DNA of 59,351 bases, taken from contig CAZJXN010000011.1 in the NCBI GenBank assembly GCA_964549655.1, positions 1 to 59,351 on the forward strand. The letters are read 5' to 3'. This document shows, piece after piece, positions 1 to 7,933 of this stretch. How positions within the stretch are numbered: the first letter of the stretch is position 1; each line of letters opens with the position of its first letter. Position numbers and translations under genes: made by a program. This DNA is from JADJNW01 sp964549655. Its GTDB lineage: Bacteria; Bacteroidota; Bacteroidia; Chitinophagales; Saprospiraceae. The notes under the pieces are model-generated. The model was not told where the DNA came from. It did no database searches and was given only the letters and a program-made list of their open reading frames with translations.

Positions 1-920
1 GTCGTCACTTTTTGTAGCCACAGCAGGGCTTTATCGTAGCGGTTGCTATTTTCAAGGAAGACGGCGTAGTCGTATAGGTTTTCGATGTTGGTGGTGTCGG
101 CAGCGATAGCTTTTTCGTAGAGTCGCTCGGCAGCAGCATAATCCCCATTTGATACATAGAGTCTTGCTTTGAAAAGATAGTTCTCGATGTTTTGCTGGAT
201 GACCTGCTTGGTCTCCGCCAGTTGGGTTTCGAGTTGTTGCTTGCGTTTTTGGGCGGCTGCCATGTTTTTGTCCATTACCTCCTCGGGCATGGCATCTAAG
301 GCAGCTTGGATATTCCCTTTTTCCAACTCCGCTAAGGCATTCTTTTGGAGTTGGGTTGCCTGGTCGAGGTCTATTTTGGCGAAGTAGTCGGCGGCAGCTT
401 CGGCTACTTGGGGCAGGCTTTTCAGTTTTTCGTTGATGTCGGTTAATTGCTGTTGTAGCGCGGCGTCGTTTTTTGGTTTGTTTTCCGAAGGATTTTCGAG
501 GCGGCTCTTTTTAGCGAGTAGCTCCGTTTCGCTGGTGCTGTAAATCGTTTGGTAGTAATCCGCTGCTGCTTTGCGATAAGTACCTTGTTTGCACAGCACA
601 ATGATGAGCGGGTCATCGTCGGGTTGGCGGAGCAGCCCGTAGCTTTCGAGGTCTTTTTTGTTCACTACTTCATAGCCGTCCAGCGTAACCGAAATTTCGC
701 GAATGATGTCGCCGACTTTTTTATTGGGAAATTCCAGTTCAAAATAACCTTTGTCATTGCTGAAGCGCAAGGGCTTAGAAGCTGCGCCGATTGCCCACAC
801 TTCGGCATTTTTCAAGGACTGATTGCTGCTGCTTTGGAGTTTTACGAAGCCAATGATTTTAGTTTGCGCCGACAGGCTGAGGGCTGCATGAAAGAAACAC
901 AAGACCAATAAATTTCTCAT
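1..920 (-). CDS. Exported carboxypeptidase-regulatory-like and TPR protein, 3' end beyond the window
   Basis: The reading frame is open from an ATG at 918-920 to the window edge (306 codons). It begins with a cleavable signal peptide (MRNLLVLCFFHAALSLSAQ), so the product should be exported to the periplasm or envelope. Residues about 20-95 form a beta-rich carboxypeptidase-regulatory-like module (KIIGFVKL to an EVVNKKDLESYG turn). A charged, Gln-rich helical stretch with coiled-coil character follows (about 125-245), and then TPR-like helices (YLFKARLYVSNGDYAAAERL, YEKAIAADTTNIENLYDYA). Function is unknown; TPR proteins of this kind usually act as scaffolds. It lies 94 bp downstream of the EAD11 gene on the same strand, and both carry a carboxypeptidase-regulatory-like domain, so a shared role is plausible but inferred. 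The start is supported by the signal peptide immediately after it. Confidence 0.8.
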   Translation of the reverse strand, partial: MRNLLVLCFFHAALSLSAQTKIIGFVKLQSSSNQSLKNAEVWAIGAASKPLRFSNDKGYFELEFPNKKVGDIIREISVTLDGYEVVNKKDLESYGLLRQPDDDPLIIVLCKQGTYRKAAADYYQTIYSTSETELLAKKSRLENPSENKPKNDAALQQQLTDINEKLKSLPQVAEAAADYFAKIDLDQATQLQKNALAELEKGNIQAALDAMPEEVMDKNMAAAQKRKQQLETQLAETKQVIQQNIENYLFKARLYVSNGDYAAAERLYEKAIAADTTNIENLYDYAVFLENSNRYDKALLWLQKVT

Positions 921-961
921 GGGGAATGGTTTTTAAGTTTTTATTCTAGTTTTCCCGTTCT

Positions 962-994
962 AGTTTTCCGAAATCTTCGAGATTTCGGAAAACT
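962..994. repeat. Perfect hairpin between the EAD11 and TPR genes
   Basis: A 15-bp perfect inverted repeat (AGTTTTCCGAAATCT) with a 3-nt loop lies between the two minus-strand genes. A second copy of CTAGTTTTCC lies just before it (946-955). There is no clear U-tract on the minus strand, so it may be a processing or attenuation hairpin rather than a full terminator. Confidence 0.6.
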
Positions 995-1014
995 GGACTC
1001 GAAGCACAAATTTA

Positions 1015-2715
1015 TTACTTTTTCAAACGAATTTCAATCGGTTCGCCATCAAAATCAAAAGGTTCGGTTTCTGACGCGTAGCCTTTTTTCTGTGCAGTGT
1101 AGAGGTAACGTGTTTTCTGTTTGTCCGGTGGAATTTGGATGGCAAAGCTGCCACGAGTGTCAGTCGTATCTAATACGCCTTCTATTTCAATTGCTACGCC
1201 TGGCAGAAAAATAGTGCCATCCGTGCTGCGCACTTTCCCTTCAATTTTACCCAACTTTCCGTCTGGTGCGATTGTCAAGGTTTGACTTTTTCCACTCAAC
1301 TGCACGGAGTCTGCTTTCAGGGACCAATATTTGCCTATCAATTTTACCGCTACTTTTTGGTTTTTATAATCGCCAGGCAGCGAGAAATAACGAGCGAGGT
1401 TATTGGCATCTATCGCCGCAGGTTTCCAGTCATTGCCAGTCCAGATTTGTAAAGTCGCGTTTTCGAGCTTTGGATATTGATTGGAAATGTTTATTTCGGG
1501 GTTTGGTTGTAAATTGATGGTAAATTCAAAAGGCTCTTTATTACATCGGCTATTATCCTCCATCGCTTTCGCCGGGTTGACCAAATACACCAATGCAAAC
1601 ACGCCAATGGCGCTACCTGCTTTGATGCCTTGCACGTCTATGCTGAACAAACCGGGCAAAATCGTGGCGATGCCTGCCGCGCCTACTGCCAGTAAAATCT
1701 GGGTCGCATTGGACAAAAATGGACTGGGACAAGGAATGATCGCTGCCAACAGGGTGGCGCCTATCAGCAACACTAAACCGACTATCCAGGGAATGTTGGC
1801 ATTTGTGGTAGGTGGCTTATTTGTGTCATCAGCAATGGTAGGCATTTTCGGCTGTGGATCAACGGATTTAGGCTGCGTTACATTTCCGGTATTTCCTAAC
1901 GGCGTAGTGCCTGTCGAATCATCAGGAAAAGATAGGATGTCCAGTGTGGCATTGGCTGGCACATCTTCAATCACATCTTGCAGTGCCTGACGAATTTGAT
2001 TGAGTTGAATATTGTAAAATTCGTCACTGATGACACCTTTTTGACGATCTCGTTTGATGCCATTGAAGCGTCCTGCTATTGAGGTAACATTATTTACAAA
2101 ATACTTATCACCAAATTTGTTGGCAATGGTTTGCAGCGCATCAACAACGCGGTCATTTTCGCCATCGGCGAGCCATTTACGTAGGGTTTGTTTTACAGGC
2201 ATGGTTTTAGAAAATTGAGTTTGATCTTGTAATGATGGACTTAATTTTTCATTGAAATCGTCATAAGCATTAACTGCTGCAATAATCTTTACTAACTCTT
2301 TATTGGGGGGAATAATCCAACCTCCTCCTTCCAGTGATATACTATTTTGCTCATTTTCTATACTTTTATCCCTCGCTTTTTTTGTAATTTCATCTAAATT
2401 GTGTTGTAGAAAATTTCCCATCGGGTTAGAATCATATGTCTCCTTTTGATGATGCCTAAATTGAGAGACCAATATATGTCGAAAAGAGGTTTCATTCCTT
2501 TGCTTATTCAAACCGTAATCTATTTTATTGACTTCGACATATTCGTAAGAGGCAATTATACTTTCGGTAGTTTTTGATATTTTATCTTTAAACTCTTTAA
2601 TAATTGCTTTTTCCTTAAATCCAGGACGATCATTTTTAAATAGTTCAAAATCATCTGCAATCTTAGCGGTCACTTGTGTATAGAATTCCTGATAAAGCTG
2701 GTCTAGTTCACTCAT
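1015..2715 (-). CDS. EAD11-domain membrane protein with C-terminal carboxypeptidase-regulatory-like domain
   Basis: 566 residues from the ATG at 2713-2715, which has GAAGGG six bases upstream; an in-frame TTG four codons earlier is less likely. Residues 1-170 are a helical, charged region I do not recognise. Residues about 176-252 match effector-associated domain 11: an Asp/Glu-rich helix, KRDRQKGVISDEFYNIQLNQ, then IRQALQDVIEDV. A Pro/Thr/Asn-rich linker (255-305) follows, then three membrane segments (about 309-328, 338-356, 366-381), a beta-rich region and a carboxypeptidase-regulatory-like domain (488-566). EADs are known as death-domain-like adaptors in predicted conflict and programmed-death systems of multicellular bacteria, coupling a sensor to an effector. 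Here the EAD would be cytosolic and the C-terminus probably periplasmic. The 5' third is visibly more AT-rich than the rest, which may mean a mosaic origin. EAD assignment fairly confident; effector role inferred. Confidence 0.8.
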   Translation of the reverse strand: MSELDQLYQEFYTQVTAKIADDFELFKNDRPGFKEKAIIKEFKDKISKTTESIIASYEYVEVNKIDYGLNKQRNETSFRHILVSQFRHHQKETYDSNPMGNFLQHNLDEITKKARDKSIENEQNSISLEGGGWIIPPNKELVKIIAAVNAYDDFNEKLSPSLQDQTQFSKTMPVKQTLRKWLADGENDRVVDALQTIANKFGDKYFVNNVTSIAGRFNGIKRDRQKGVISDEFYNIQLNQIRQALQDVIEDVPANATLDILSFPDDSTGTTPLGNTGNVTQPKSVDPQPKMPTIADDTNKPPTTNANIPWIVGLVLLIGATLLAAIIPCPSPFLSNATQILLAVGAAGIATILPGLFSIDVQGIKAGSAIGVFALVYLVNPAKAMEDNSRCNKEPFEFTINLQPNPEINISNQYPKLENATLQIWTGNDWKPAAIDANNLARYFSLPGDYKNQKVAVKLIGKYWSLKADSVQLSGKSQTLTIAPDGKLGKIEGKVRSTDGTIFLPGVAIEIEGVLDTTDTRGSFAIQIPPDKQKTRYLYTAQKKGYASETEPFDFDGEPIEIRLKK

Positions 2716-2789
2716 AAAACCCTTCAAATTTTTGCAATAAAGGTAAATAATTTTATCACATCCTTAAAATTAACAAATGCCCAATTTCT

Positions 2790-3141
2790 ACCTATTAAGG
2801 TAACTTTAAGAACCTATTGAGGTAACTTTAAGAACCCATATAGGTTATGCGTTGAACCTATGAAGGTTCAGGCAAGAACTTATACAGGTTCTCTCTATTA
2901 CCTGTATAGCATGAAATAAAAACCTAAAAGGCATCTTTATTGAACCTGTATAGCTTACACCTTTAACCTCCATAGCATCTTTGTTGAACCTATATAGCAG
3001 CAGAAAAGAACCTAAGTAGTATCAAGTAAGAACCTCTATAGCATCTTTATTGAACCTGTATAGATTGAACGTTGAACCTCTACAACATCTTTATAGATGC
3101 TATGTAACATCTTGCCTGATGGTATATAACATTTTCACAGA
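2790..3141. repeat. Array of sixteen 22-bp degenerate tandem repeats
   Basis: Sixteen contiguous units of exactly 22 bp (2790, 2812, 2834 and so on, the last starting at 3120). Thirteen units begin ACCT, ACCC or ACTT and most have TA(T)AG at positions 7-10. Early units read ACCTATTAAGGT or ACCTATTGAGGT, which are near-palindromes. Later units read ACCTGTATAGC or ACCTCTATAGCATCTTT and frequently end in TTGA. The last two or three units have drifted (TGCTATGTAACATCTT). No insertion breaks the phase. The array fills the spacer between the efflux operon terminator and the start of the EAD11 gene. Confidence 0.9.
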
Positions 3142-3160
3142 AGCAGGAAAGTATAGAAAA

Positions 3161-3198
3161 CAAAAAACCTCGTCATTCTCCACGAATCGCGAGGTTTT
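3161..3198 (-). terminator. Terminator of the efflux operon
   Basis: AAAACCTCG pairs with CGAGGTTTT across a 17-nt loop. On the minus strand it is followed by a T-rich tract and lies 46 bp after the TolC stop codon. Confidence 0.75.
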
Positions 3199-3244
3199 CA
3201 TCGCAATAAATCCCAGATAACCAATCCCCATAACGCCGCAGGCA

Positions 3245-4671
3245 CTAATACCCATCCGGCAGCGTTACCAGCGAGCGATCATTCGCAAAATCATATAACG
3301 TACTTTGTCGCAAATCATAATACGATTCCCAAAAACTGCGTAATGAGCCAATATAATTTCGGCGAGCAGCTTCCTGTTCCTGAACAGCAATGTTGAGATC
3401 CGTGATGCCAATTTTACCAATGTAATACCGATTTCGAGTCATTTCTTGGCGCTTGCGGGAGACTTCGTAGGCACGTAACGCGCGTTGCACTTGACTGCGC
3501 ACGAGGTCGAACTGCTTGACTTTCAGGAGGATATTTTGCTCAAAGTTGACGCGTTCTTGCGAAACATTGAGTTGTTCTAAAGCAAGATTGGATTTGGCGA
3601 TCTCGCGGCGGGCTTTCGCTTTGCCGAAGTCGGCGATGGGAATGTCCAGACCAATCGTCAATTGTTCGCGGTCGAGTGGATTTTGGTAAGCATCAGAAAA
3701 AGTAGTAGAGGTTTGTTGCAAACCAAAAGCGGCATTCACGCTTATTTGGGGTCCGGTCGTGCCTTTTGCTTGCGCAACGTCTCGTTCGGCTTCGCGCAAA
3801 CGGCGGTCCAGCGCGATAATTATACTGCGATTTTGTAAGGCAAATTGTAAGGCTTTATCGGGGTCAACCACAAAATCAGGTAATTCCGTGGGCGGAATCA
3901 TTTCAAAACGCGCTGCTTTTTGAATACCCAGAAAATTGCGCAACTGCTCCATGCTCGATTGTAAATTCAGGGTAGATTGTGCAATGGAATTTTCGGCATT
4001 TGCTACACTTAACTCAATTTGTAATAACTCGGTTTCCGCAATTCTACCTACATCAAAGCGACCAGTAGAAATACCATATAAAGTATCTGCATTCGATTTT
4101 TCTTGCAAGGTGGCTTCTACATTGAGTTGGGCGATGAGGATATCAAAAAATAATTGCACGGCGTTATAACCCGCTACTTCCATGTCTTCGGAGTACGCGC
4201 GTTTGGCTTCCTGATAGCGCAGCGGTTCAATTTGTTTATTCCATTTCAACGCATTATAACCCAAAACTGGTTGTGTCAATTCTATCGAAATGGGACTGGA
4301 TAAATAGGAAGTTTCATTAGAAAAGCCAGCAGTGCCAAAAATATCCAAACGATTCAAACCAGAATAAATGGCAACCGAACCGCCCGTCAAACCGATGTCC
4401 TGTCGAACGGAAAATCCAACATTATTATTCATAAAAGCTTGTCGCCTAAAAATTATAGAACCGTTCGGCTGTGTAATAGATTGGATAGAACGATTCAAAT
4501 TTGGTAAAAAAGCATTAAATGCTATTAAAGGTTTATAATCTGCTTTAAAGGATTGGTACTGCCAATAAAAATTACTGAGGCGCGTTTTGGCGAGTTGCAC
4601 GTCTGGCGCGTCGCTTTGGGCGATTTGTACCACTTGCTCGAGGGTGAGGCGAAAGGTATCGGGTTGTTGGG
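3245..4671 (-). CDS. TolC-family outer membrane efflux protein, 5' end lost in assembly gap
   Basis: The frame runs from the gap edge to a stop at 3245-3247, about 475 residues. The first visible residues (PDTFRLTLEQVVQIAQSDAP) are the usual start of the mature outer-membrane-factor domain, so only the signal peptide and a few residues are missing. The long helical repeats typical of TolC barrels are present (AEREVAQAKG-like and NLALEQLNVSQERVNFEQN segments, then SRKRQEMTRNRYYIGKIGIT). It should form the outer-membrane channel for the adaptor and permease upstream. An internal ATG 13 codons in can look like a start, but the conserved frame continues upstream of it into the N run. It ends at a good terminator (3161-3198). 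Confidence 0.88.
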
Positions 4672-4771
4672 NNNNNNNNNNNNNNNNNNNNNNNNNNNNN
4701 NNNNNNNNNNNNNNNNNNNNNNNNNNNNNNNNNNNNNNNNNNNNNNNNNNNNNNNNNNNNNNNNNNNNNNN
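4672..4771. other. Assembly gap (100 N)
   Basis: Exactly 100 N, the usual placeholder for a gap of unknown length. The permease stops before its last two membrane helices on one side and TolC lacks its N-terminus on the other. Together that needs roughly 350-450 bp or more, so the true gap is probably longer than 100. Reading frames that cross the N run are artefacts. Confidence 0.97.
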
Positions 4772-5916
4772 GCTTCAAATAGAAATTGTTGCGTAATATC
4801 TTGTTGCGTAGCGCCGAGCGAGCGCCGCACCCCGATTTCTTTAATACGTTCCATTACAGTCGCCAACATGATATTCATAATACCAATACCGCCCACAAGT
4901 AGTGAAATACCTGCAATGGCTGCCAAAACAAAGTTGAATGTTTCTTGCGTTTTTTGTTGCTCTTCTAATAATAACTCCGGCACTTCTATTTCAAAATCTA
5001 TGATATCGTGATGTCGCCGTTTGAGCAGGCGGGCAGTCACATCGGCAGCACCGCGTAGGTATTTGGAGTCGGATACCCGCACGACCATTCGGTCGAGTTG
5101 GTGATAATTATCGTCCTTTTTCTTTTGATTGTCATTATTACCAAAAAACTGATTGCCACCGCCGATATCTGCTTTGGTAATGGTTGCTCGATTTTTAAAA
5201 CGCAACAAAGCCGTCGAAACCGGTACGTACACATCGTCATTATAATCGCGAATACCCAAATTTTCCAAGCTTTCGGAACTGGCGTTTCGTTTTTCTAATA
5301 CCCCAACAATCGTCAACCAACTATTACCAGCTTTTATTTTTTTACCAATGGGCGGCTCATTCGGAAAGAAACGCGTTTGAATATTTTTACCAATGATGCA
5401 CACCGGGCGACCGCTTTGCAAATGCGATTCGTGAAAAAATTGCCCTTGACTGAGGTTGAGGTTATTCAATTCAAAAAAAGCGTTGGTCACGCCCACACAG
5501 CGTCCTTTTTCCAATTTACCGTCTTCAATGAGGGAAGTGGGCAGCACGATTTCGGCACTGATTTGTTCTACTTGCGGCAGCACATTTTCAATCGCTTGCA
5601 AATCTGCCATCGTCAAGCCCGGCGACCAAGGTTTTTTATTGTTTTCTTTTCCTGCTCCGCCTGAGTTATTGTTGGCAGCCGGCTGCGCTTTTGCTTGATC
5701 GTCTTCTTCCAGAATAATCGCTTTGATGACAATATTATTCGTACCAATGAGCTTCATGCGGTCGAGAATGGATTGCTTTGCACCTGTGCCTATCGCCAAC
5801 ATTGCAATCACTGCCGCTACGCCAAACAAAATGCCCATGCCGGTGAGGAGTGCGCGCAAGCGATTGGCCAGCACGGCTTCCATAGCGAGGAGAAAATTAA
5901 AAAGAAGTCGTTGCAT
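4772..5916 (-). CDS. MacB-like ABC transporter permease (FtsX domain), C-terminus lost in gap
   Basis: From the ATG at 5914-5916, 381 residues are visible. TM1 (about 20-42) follows an amphipathic start (MQRLLFNFLLAMEAVLANRL). A MacB periplasmic core domain spans about 45-320 and contains an Asn/Lys-rich insertion near residue 85. TM2 is SLLVGGIGIMNIMLATVMER with the conserved cytoplasmic EIGVRRSLGAT element. The frame then enters the gap, so the last two helices are missing. It has no ATP-binding domain of its own. With the adaptor upstream and TolC downstream it forms a tripartite efflux or export system (antibiotics, lipids or lipoproteins cannot be told apart). No partner ATPase is visible here. 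Confidence 0.87.
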
Positions 5917-5957
5917 AAAAATTATTTTTCAACACGGAGATTTTTGCCCGCACTATA

Positions 5958-6043
5958 TTTTTAACCGCAGAGGGCGCAGAGATTTTTCGCAGAGAGCGCA
6001 ATGTAGGACTTAGCGTCCTTTGCGAAACCTCTGCGGTTAAAAA
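5958..6043. repeat. Inverted repeat of the CCGCAGAGGGCGCAGAG type
   Basis: TTTTTAACCGCAGAGG (5958-5973) is perfectly matched in inverse orientation at 6028-6043. Inner TTTCGCA and TGCGAAA arms also pair. It lies in the 164-bp spacer between adaptor and permease. A half copy recurs at 55356-55378. Repeats of this type are scattered in many bacterial genomes. Confidence 0.8.
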
Positions 6044-6049
6044 AAGCCT

Positions 6050-6080
6050 AGCATCTGGCGTCTAACTATCTGGCATCTAA
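6050..6080. repeat. Dispersed ATCTGGCATCT repeat
   Basis: Two degenerate copies of ATCTGGCATCT abut the adaptor stop codon. The same word recurs at 16898-16924, 19980-20070, 21045-21078 and 51441-51472. Confidence 0.75.
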
Positions 6081-7472
6081 TTAATTAATGATAATCATAC
6101 CACCACCGCCACCACTTTGAGATTGCAGATTTTCCTCGGGTACTTGCTTGCTACGGGCGAGGGCTTCGGCTTCGCGTTTTTTGCGCTCGGCTTCCTGTTT
6201 TTTGCGGATGTCCTCTTTAATTTTCTTTGGCAATGGTACAAACGTCAGTTTTTCGGCTTCTTTGGGTATGACCAGTAAGATTTCGTCATCGGCATTCAAA
6301 CCATACGTTACAATTACTTCATCGTCATTTCCATCACCGGTAATCACCTCTTGTTTCACTGTTTTACCATCCTGTTTTTTATAAACAAATGGCAGACTAT
6401 CACTTTGCAACGCTTCGATTGGAATAAATAATACATTTTTATGCACATACGTCACGATTTCATTACCGGTCGTCATTGCCGGGCGCATTATAGAATCACT
6501 TTCATTTACTTGTATAATAATTTCAAAAACTTTGGCATCATAATCTTTTAACTGCTCGCCGATATTTGCTACCTGAATTACTTTTCCGGTGTAGGTACGG
6601 TCGGGAAAAGCGTCAATTTTGAGCTTCACTTCTTGTCCTTTTTGCACCTTGCTGATGTCTACTTCGTTGACATATGTTTTGGAAATCATTTCCGTTAAAT
6701 CCGGCAACTCCGCCACTGTTGGGTCCCACGCATTTAGCTGCGAACCTGGCGTTACTTTACTTCCATCCCAACTGCGAGCATAAATGACCATTCCATCTTT
6801 AGGCGCCATGACGGTAAATTGTCCTGCCAGTTCCGACAAGCGTCCGAATTTGTCTTGATTCAAGCGAAGTGAAGTATTAATTTCTGAGATTTTTGCCTGC
6901 GATTTTTCTCGGGTCAATTCCGCTTTTTGCAATAACTGTTGATAATCGCGCTCGGTGCGTTCCAAGTCAATTTTAGCTTGCTGAATGACGCTTTGCGGCT
7001 CGTATTTACTTTGTTCGAGTTGGAGGTCTTTTTCCTTTTTTTGAAATTGCAAATTGACTAATTGGTCGCGCAAGCCCCGCATTTCTATTGCTGTATCAAT
7101 TTTCGCTTGTTCGAGCTGCGTGAGAATTTTATCAATTTCGGTTTGCGCATCGCGCATTTTATTGGTGAGTTCCGTTTTATCAAGGGTAGCCACGTATTCA
7201 CCCGCTTTCACTACGGTTCCTTCGGCTATCAAGTCCGTAATATTCGTTTGCCAAATACCCACGGTGCGCATTCCTTGTGGACCCACAATTTTCTCGGAGC
7301 GTTTGGCTTGCAATTCGCCCGTTGCCGTCACTTTTACTTTGAAATCGCCTTTTTTGACGCGCGTACTGAGTTGGATGTTTTCTTTTTTCGTTTGCGAGGG
7401 TTTCAATAAAAACCAGCCAGTCGCCACTGCTGCAATGACAAGAAGTGAAATGAGAATCGCCTTGAGTTTCAT
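6081..7472 (-). CDS. MacA/HlyD-type periplasmic adaptor subunit
   Basis: 463 residues from the ATG at 7470-7472. That start puts an N-terminal anchor (KAILISLLVIAAVATGWFLL) at the beginning; an earlier ATG at 7518 overlaps the predicted promoter and is rejected. A barrel-sandwich first half (VKVTATGELQAKRSEKIVGP) is followed by a coiled-coil hairpin (about 105-205, rich in Gln, Lys and Glu), the second lipoyl half (FTVMAPKDGMVIYARSWDGS) and beta-barrel and membrane-proximal domains. It would bridge the inner-membrane permease and the TolC channel. The C-terminus has a Lys/Arg-rich helix and a short Gly tract. It is the first gene of the minus-strand efflux operon. Confidence 0.87.
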   Translation of the reverse strand: MKLKAILISLLVIAAVATGWFLLKPSQTKKENIQLSTRVKKGDFKVKVTATGELQAKRSEKIVGPQGMRTVGIWQTNITDLIAEGTVVKAGEYVATLDKTELTNKMRDAQTEIDKILTQLEQAKIDTAIEMRGLRDQLVNLQFQKKEKDLQLEQSKYEPQSVIQQAKIDLERTERDYQQLLQKAELTREKSQAKISEINTSLRLNQDKFGRLSELAGQFTVMAPKDGMVIYARSWDGSKVTPGSQLNAWDPTVAELPDLTEMISKTYVNEVDISKVQKGQEVKLKIDAFPDRTYTGKVIQVANIGEQLKDYDAKVFEIIIQVNESDSIMRPAMTTGNEIVTYVHKNVLFIPIEALQSDSLPFVYKKQDGKTVKQEVITGDGNDDEVIVTYGLNADDEILLVIPKEAEKLTFVPLPKKIKEDIRKKQEAERKKREAEALARSKQVPEENLQSQSGGGGGMIIIN

Positions 7473-7517
7473 CGGAAAGGGTATTGAGGTGTGTTGAAAT
7501 TTTATACAGATATAATG

Positions 7518-7546
7518 CAAAGTTAGCAGATAGTTACAAATGCAAT
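7518..7546 (-). promoter_or_regulatory. Bacteroidota promoter of the efflux operon
   Basis: On the minus strand, ATTG (7543-7546), 17 bases, then TAACTTTG (7518-7525), a perfect -7 element. Transcription would start near 7511, about 40 bases before the adaptor ATG. Confidence 0.6.
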
Positions 7547-7640
7547 CTTAATTTAGTGTTAAGGATGCAATATTTAACTAAAAGTTGCAGGAAGTGCGTT
7601 AAATTATTGGAAATTGTTTTGATGAAAATTTTGAAAACAT

Positions 7641-7673
7641 ATTGATATAAAAGCCAGAAATTCGTTATATTTG
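7641..7673 (+). promoter_or_regulatory. Bacteroidota promoter of the broken DUF433 gene
   Basis: ATTG (7641-7644), 21 bases, then TATATTTG (7666-7673), a perfect TAnnTTTG. It lies 15 bases before the DUF433 start. Confidence 0.55.
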
Positions 7674-7687
7674 TAAAAAGTAAAAAA

Positions 7688-7896
7688 ATGACCGTTACGC
7701 AGGAAGTCAATCTATTAAATCGAATTACTACCAATCCAGCAATTATGTTGGCAAGCCCACCAGTCGTGGCACTCGGCTCACCGTTGAACATTTATTAAAA
7801 TCGCTTTCCGCTGGTCTGACTTTCGAGGAATTGCAAGAAGACTATCCGTTTTTAGAAGAAGAAGATATTGCCGCTTGCCTTTTATACGCTGCTTAA
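7688..7896 (+). pseudogene. DUF433 antitoxin-like gene with a one-base frameshift
   Basis: Frame 1 reads MTVTQEVNLLNRITTNPAIM. After 7747 the protein continues only in another frame as VGKPTSRGTRLTVEHLL, SLSAGLTFEELQEDYPFLEE and EEDIAACLLYAA, ending at TAA 7894-7896. Restoring one G after the ATG at 7745-7747 (ATTATGGTTGGC) would give an intact 69-residue DUF433 protein with the family hallmark NP-I-GKP-RGTR-V. DUF433 proteins are small DNA-binding-like proteins often encoded beside PIN-like DUF5615 toxins; no such partner is seen here. It could be a true pseudogene or a sequencing or assembly error. The intact promoter argues that the loss, if real, is recent. Confidence 0.88.
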
Positions 7897-7933
7897 TGTT
7901 CTGCACTTGGTCACTAAGTGTTAAGTCTCTTAG

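Noticed and set aside
549..911. Plus-strand 120-residue frame
   Set aside because: It is antisense to the exported TPR protein, which has a signal peptide and conserved domains.
2716..2727. TTG start for the EAD11 gene
   Set aside because: The ATG at 2713-2715 has a GAAGGG site at good spacing; the four extra codons overlap that site.
2790..3141. CRISPR array
   Set aside because: The period is 22 bp in all, with a drifting 10-bp constant part and no unique spacers of normal length. No cas gene is near.
4525..5916. One permease protein reading through the N run to 4525
   Set aside because: The part after the gap is the wrong frame of the TolC gene; the join exists only because N codons contain no stop.
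7534..7791. Minus-strand 85-residue frame
   Set aside because: It is antisense to the DUF433 pseudogene and its promoter and shows no protein-like features.
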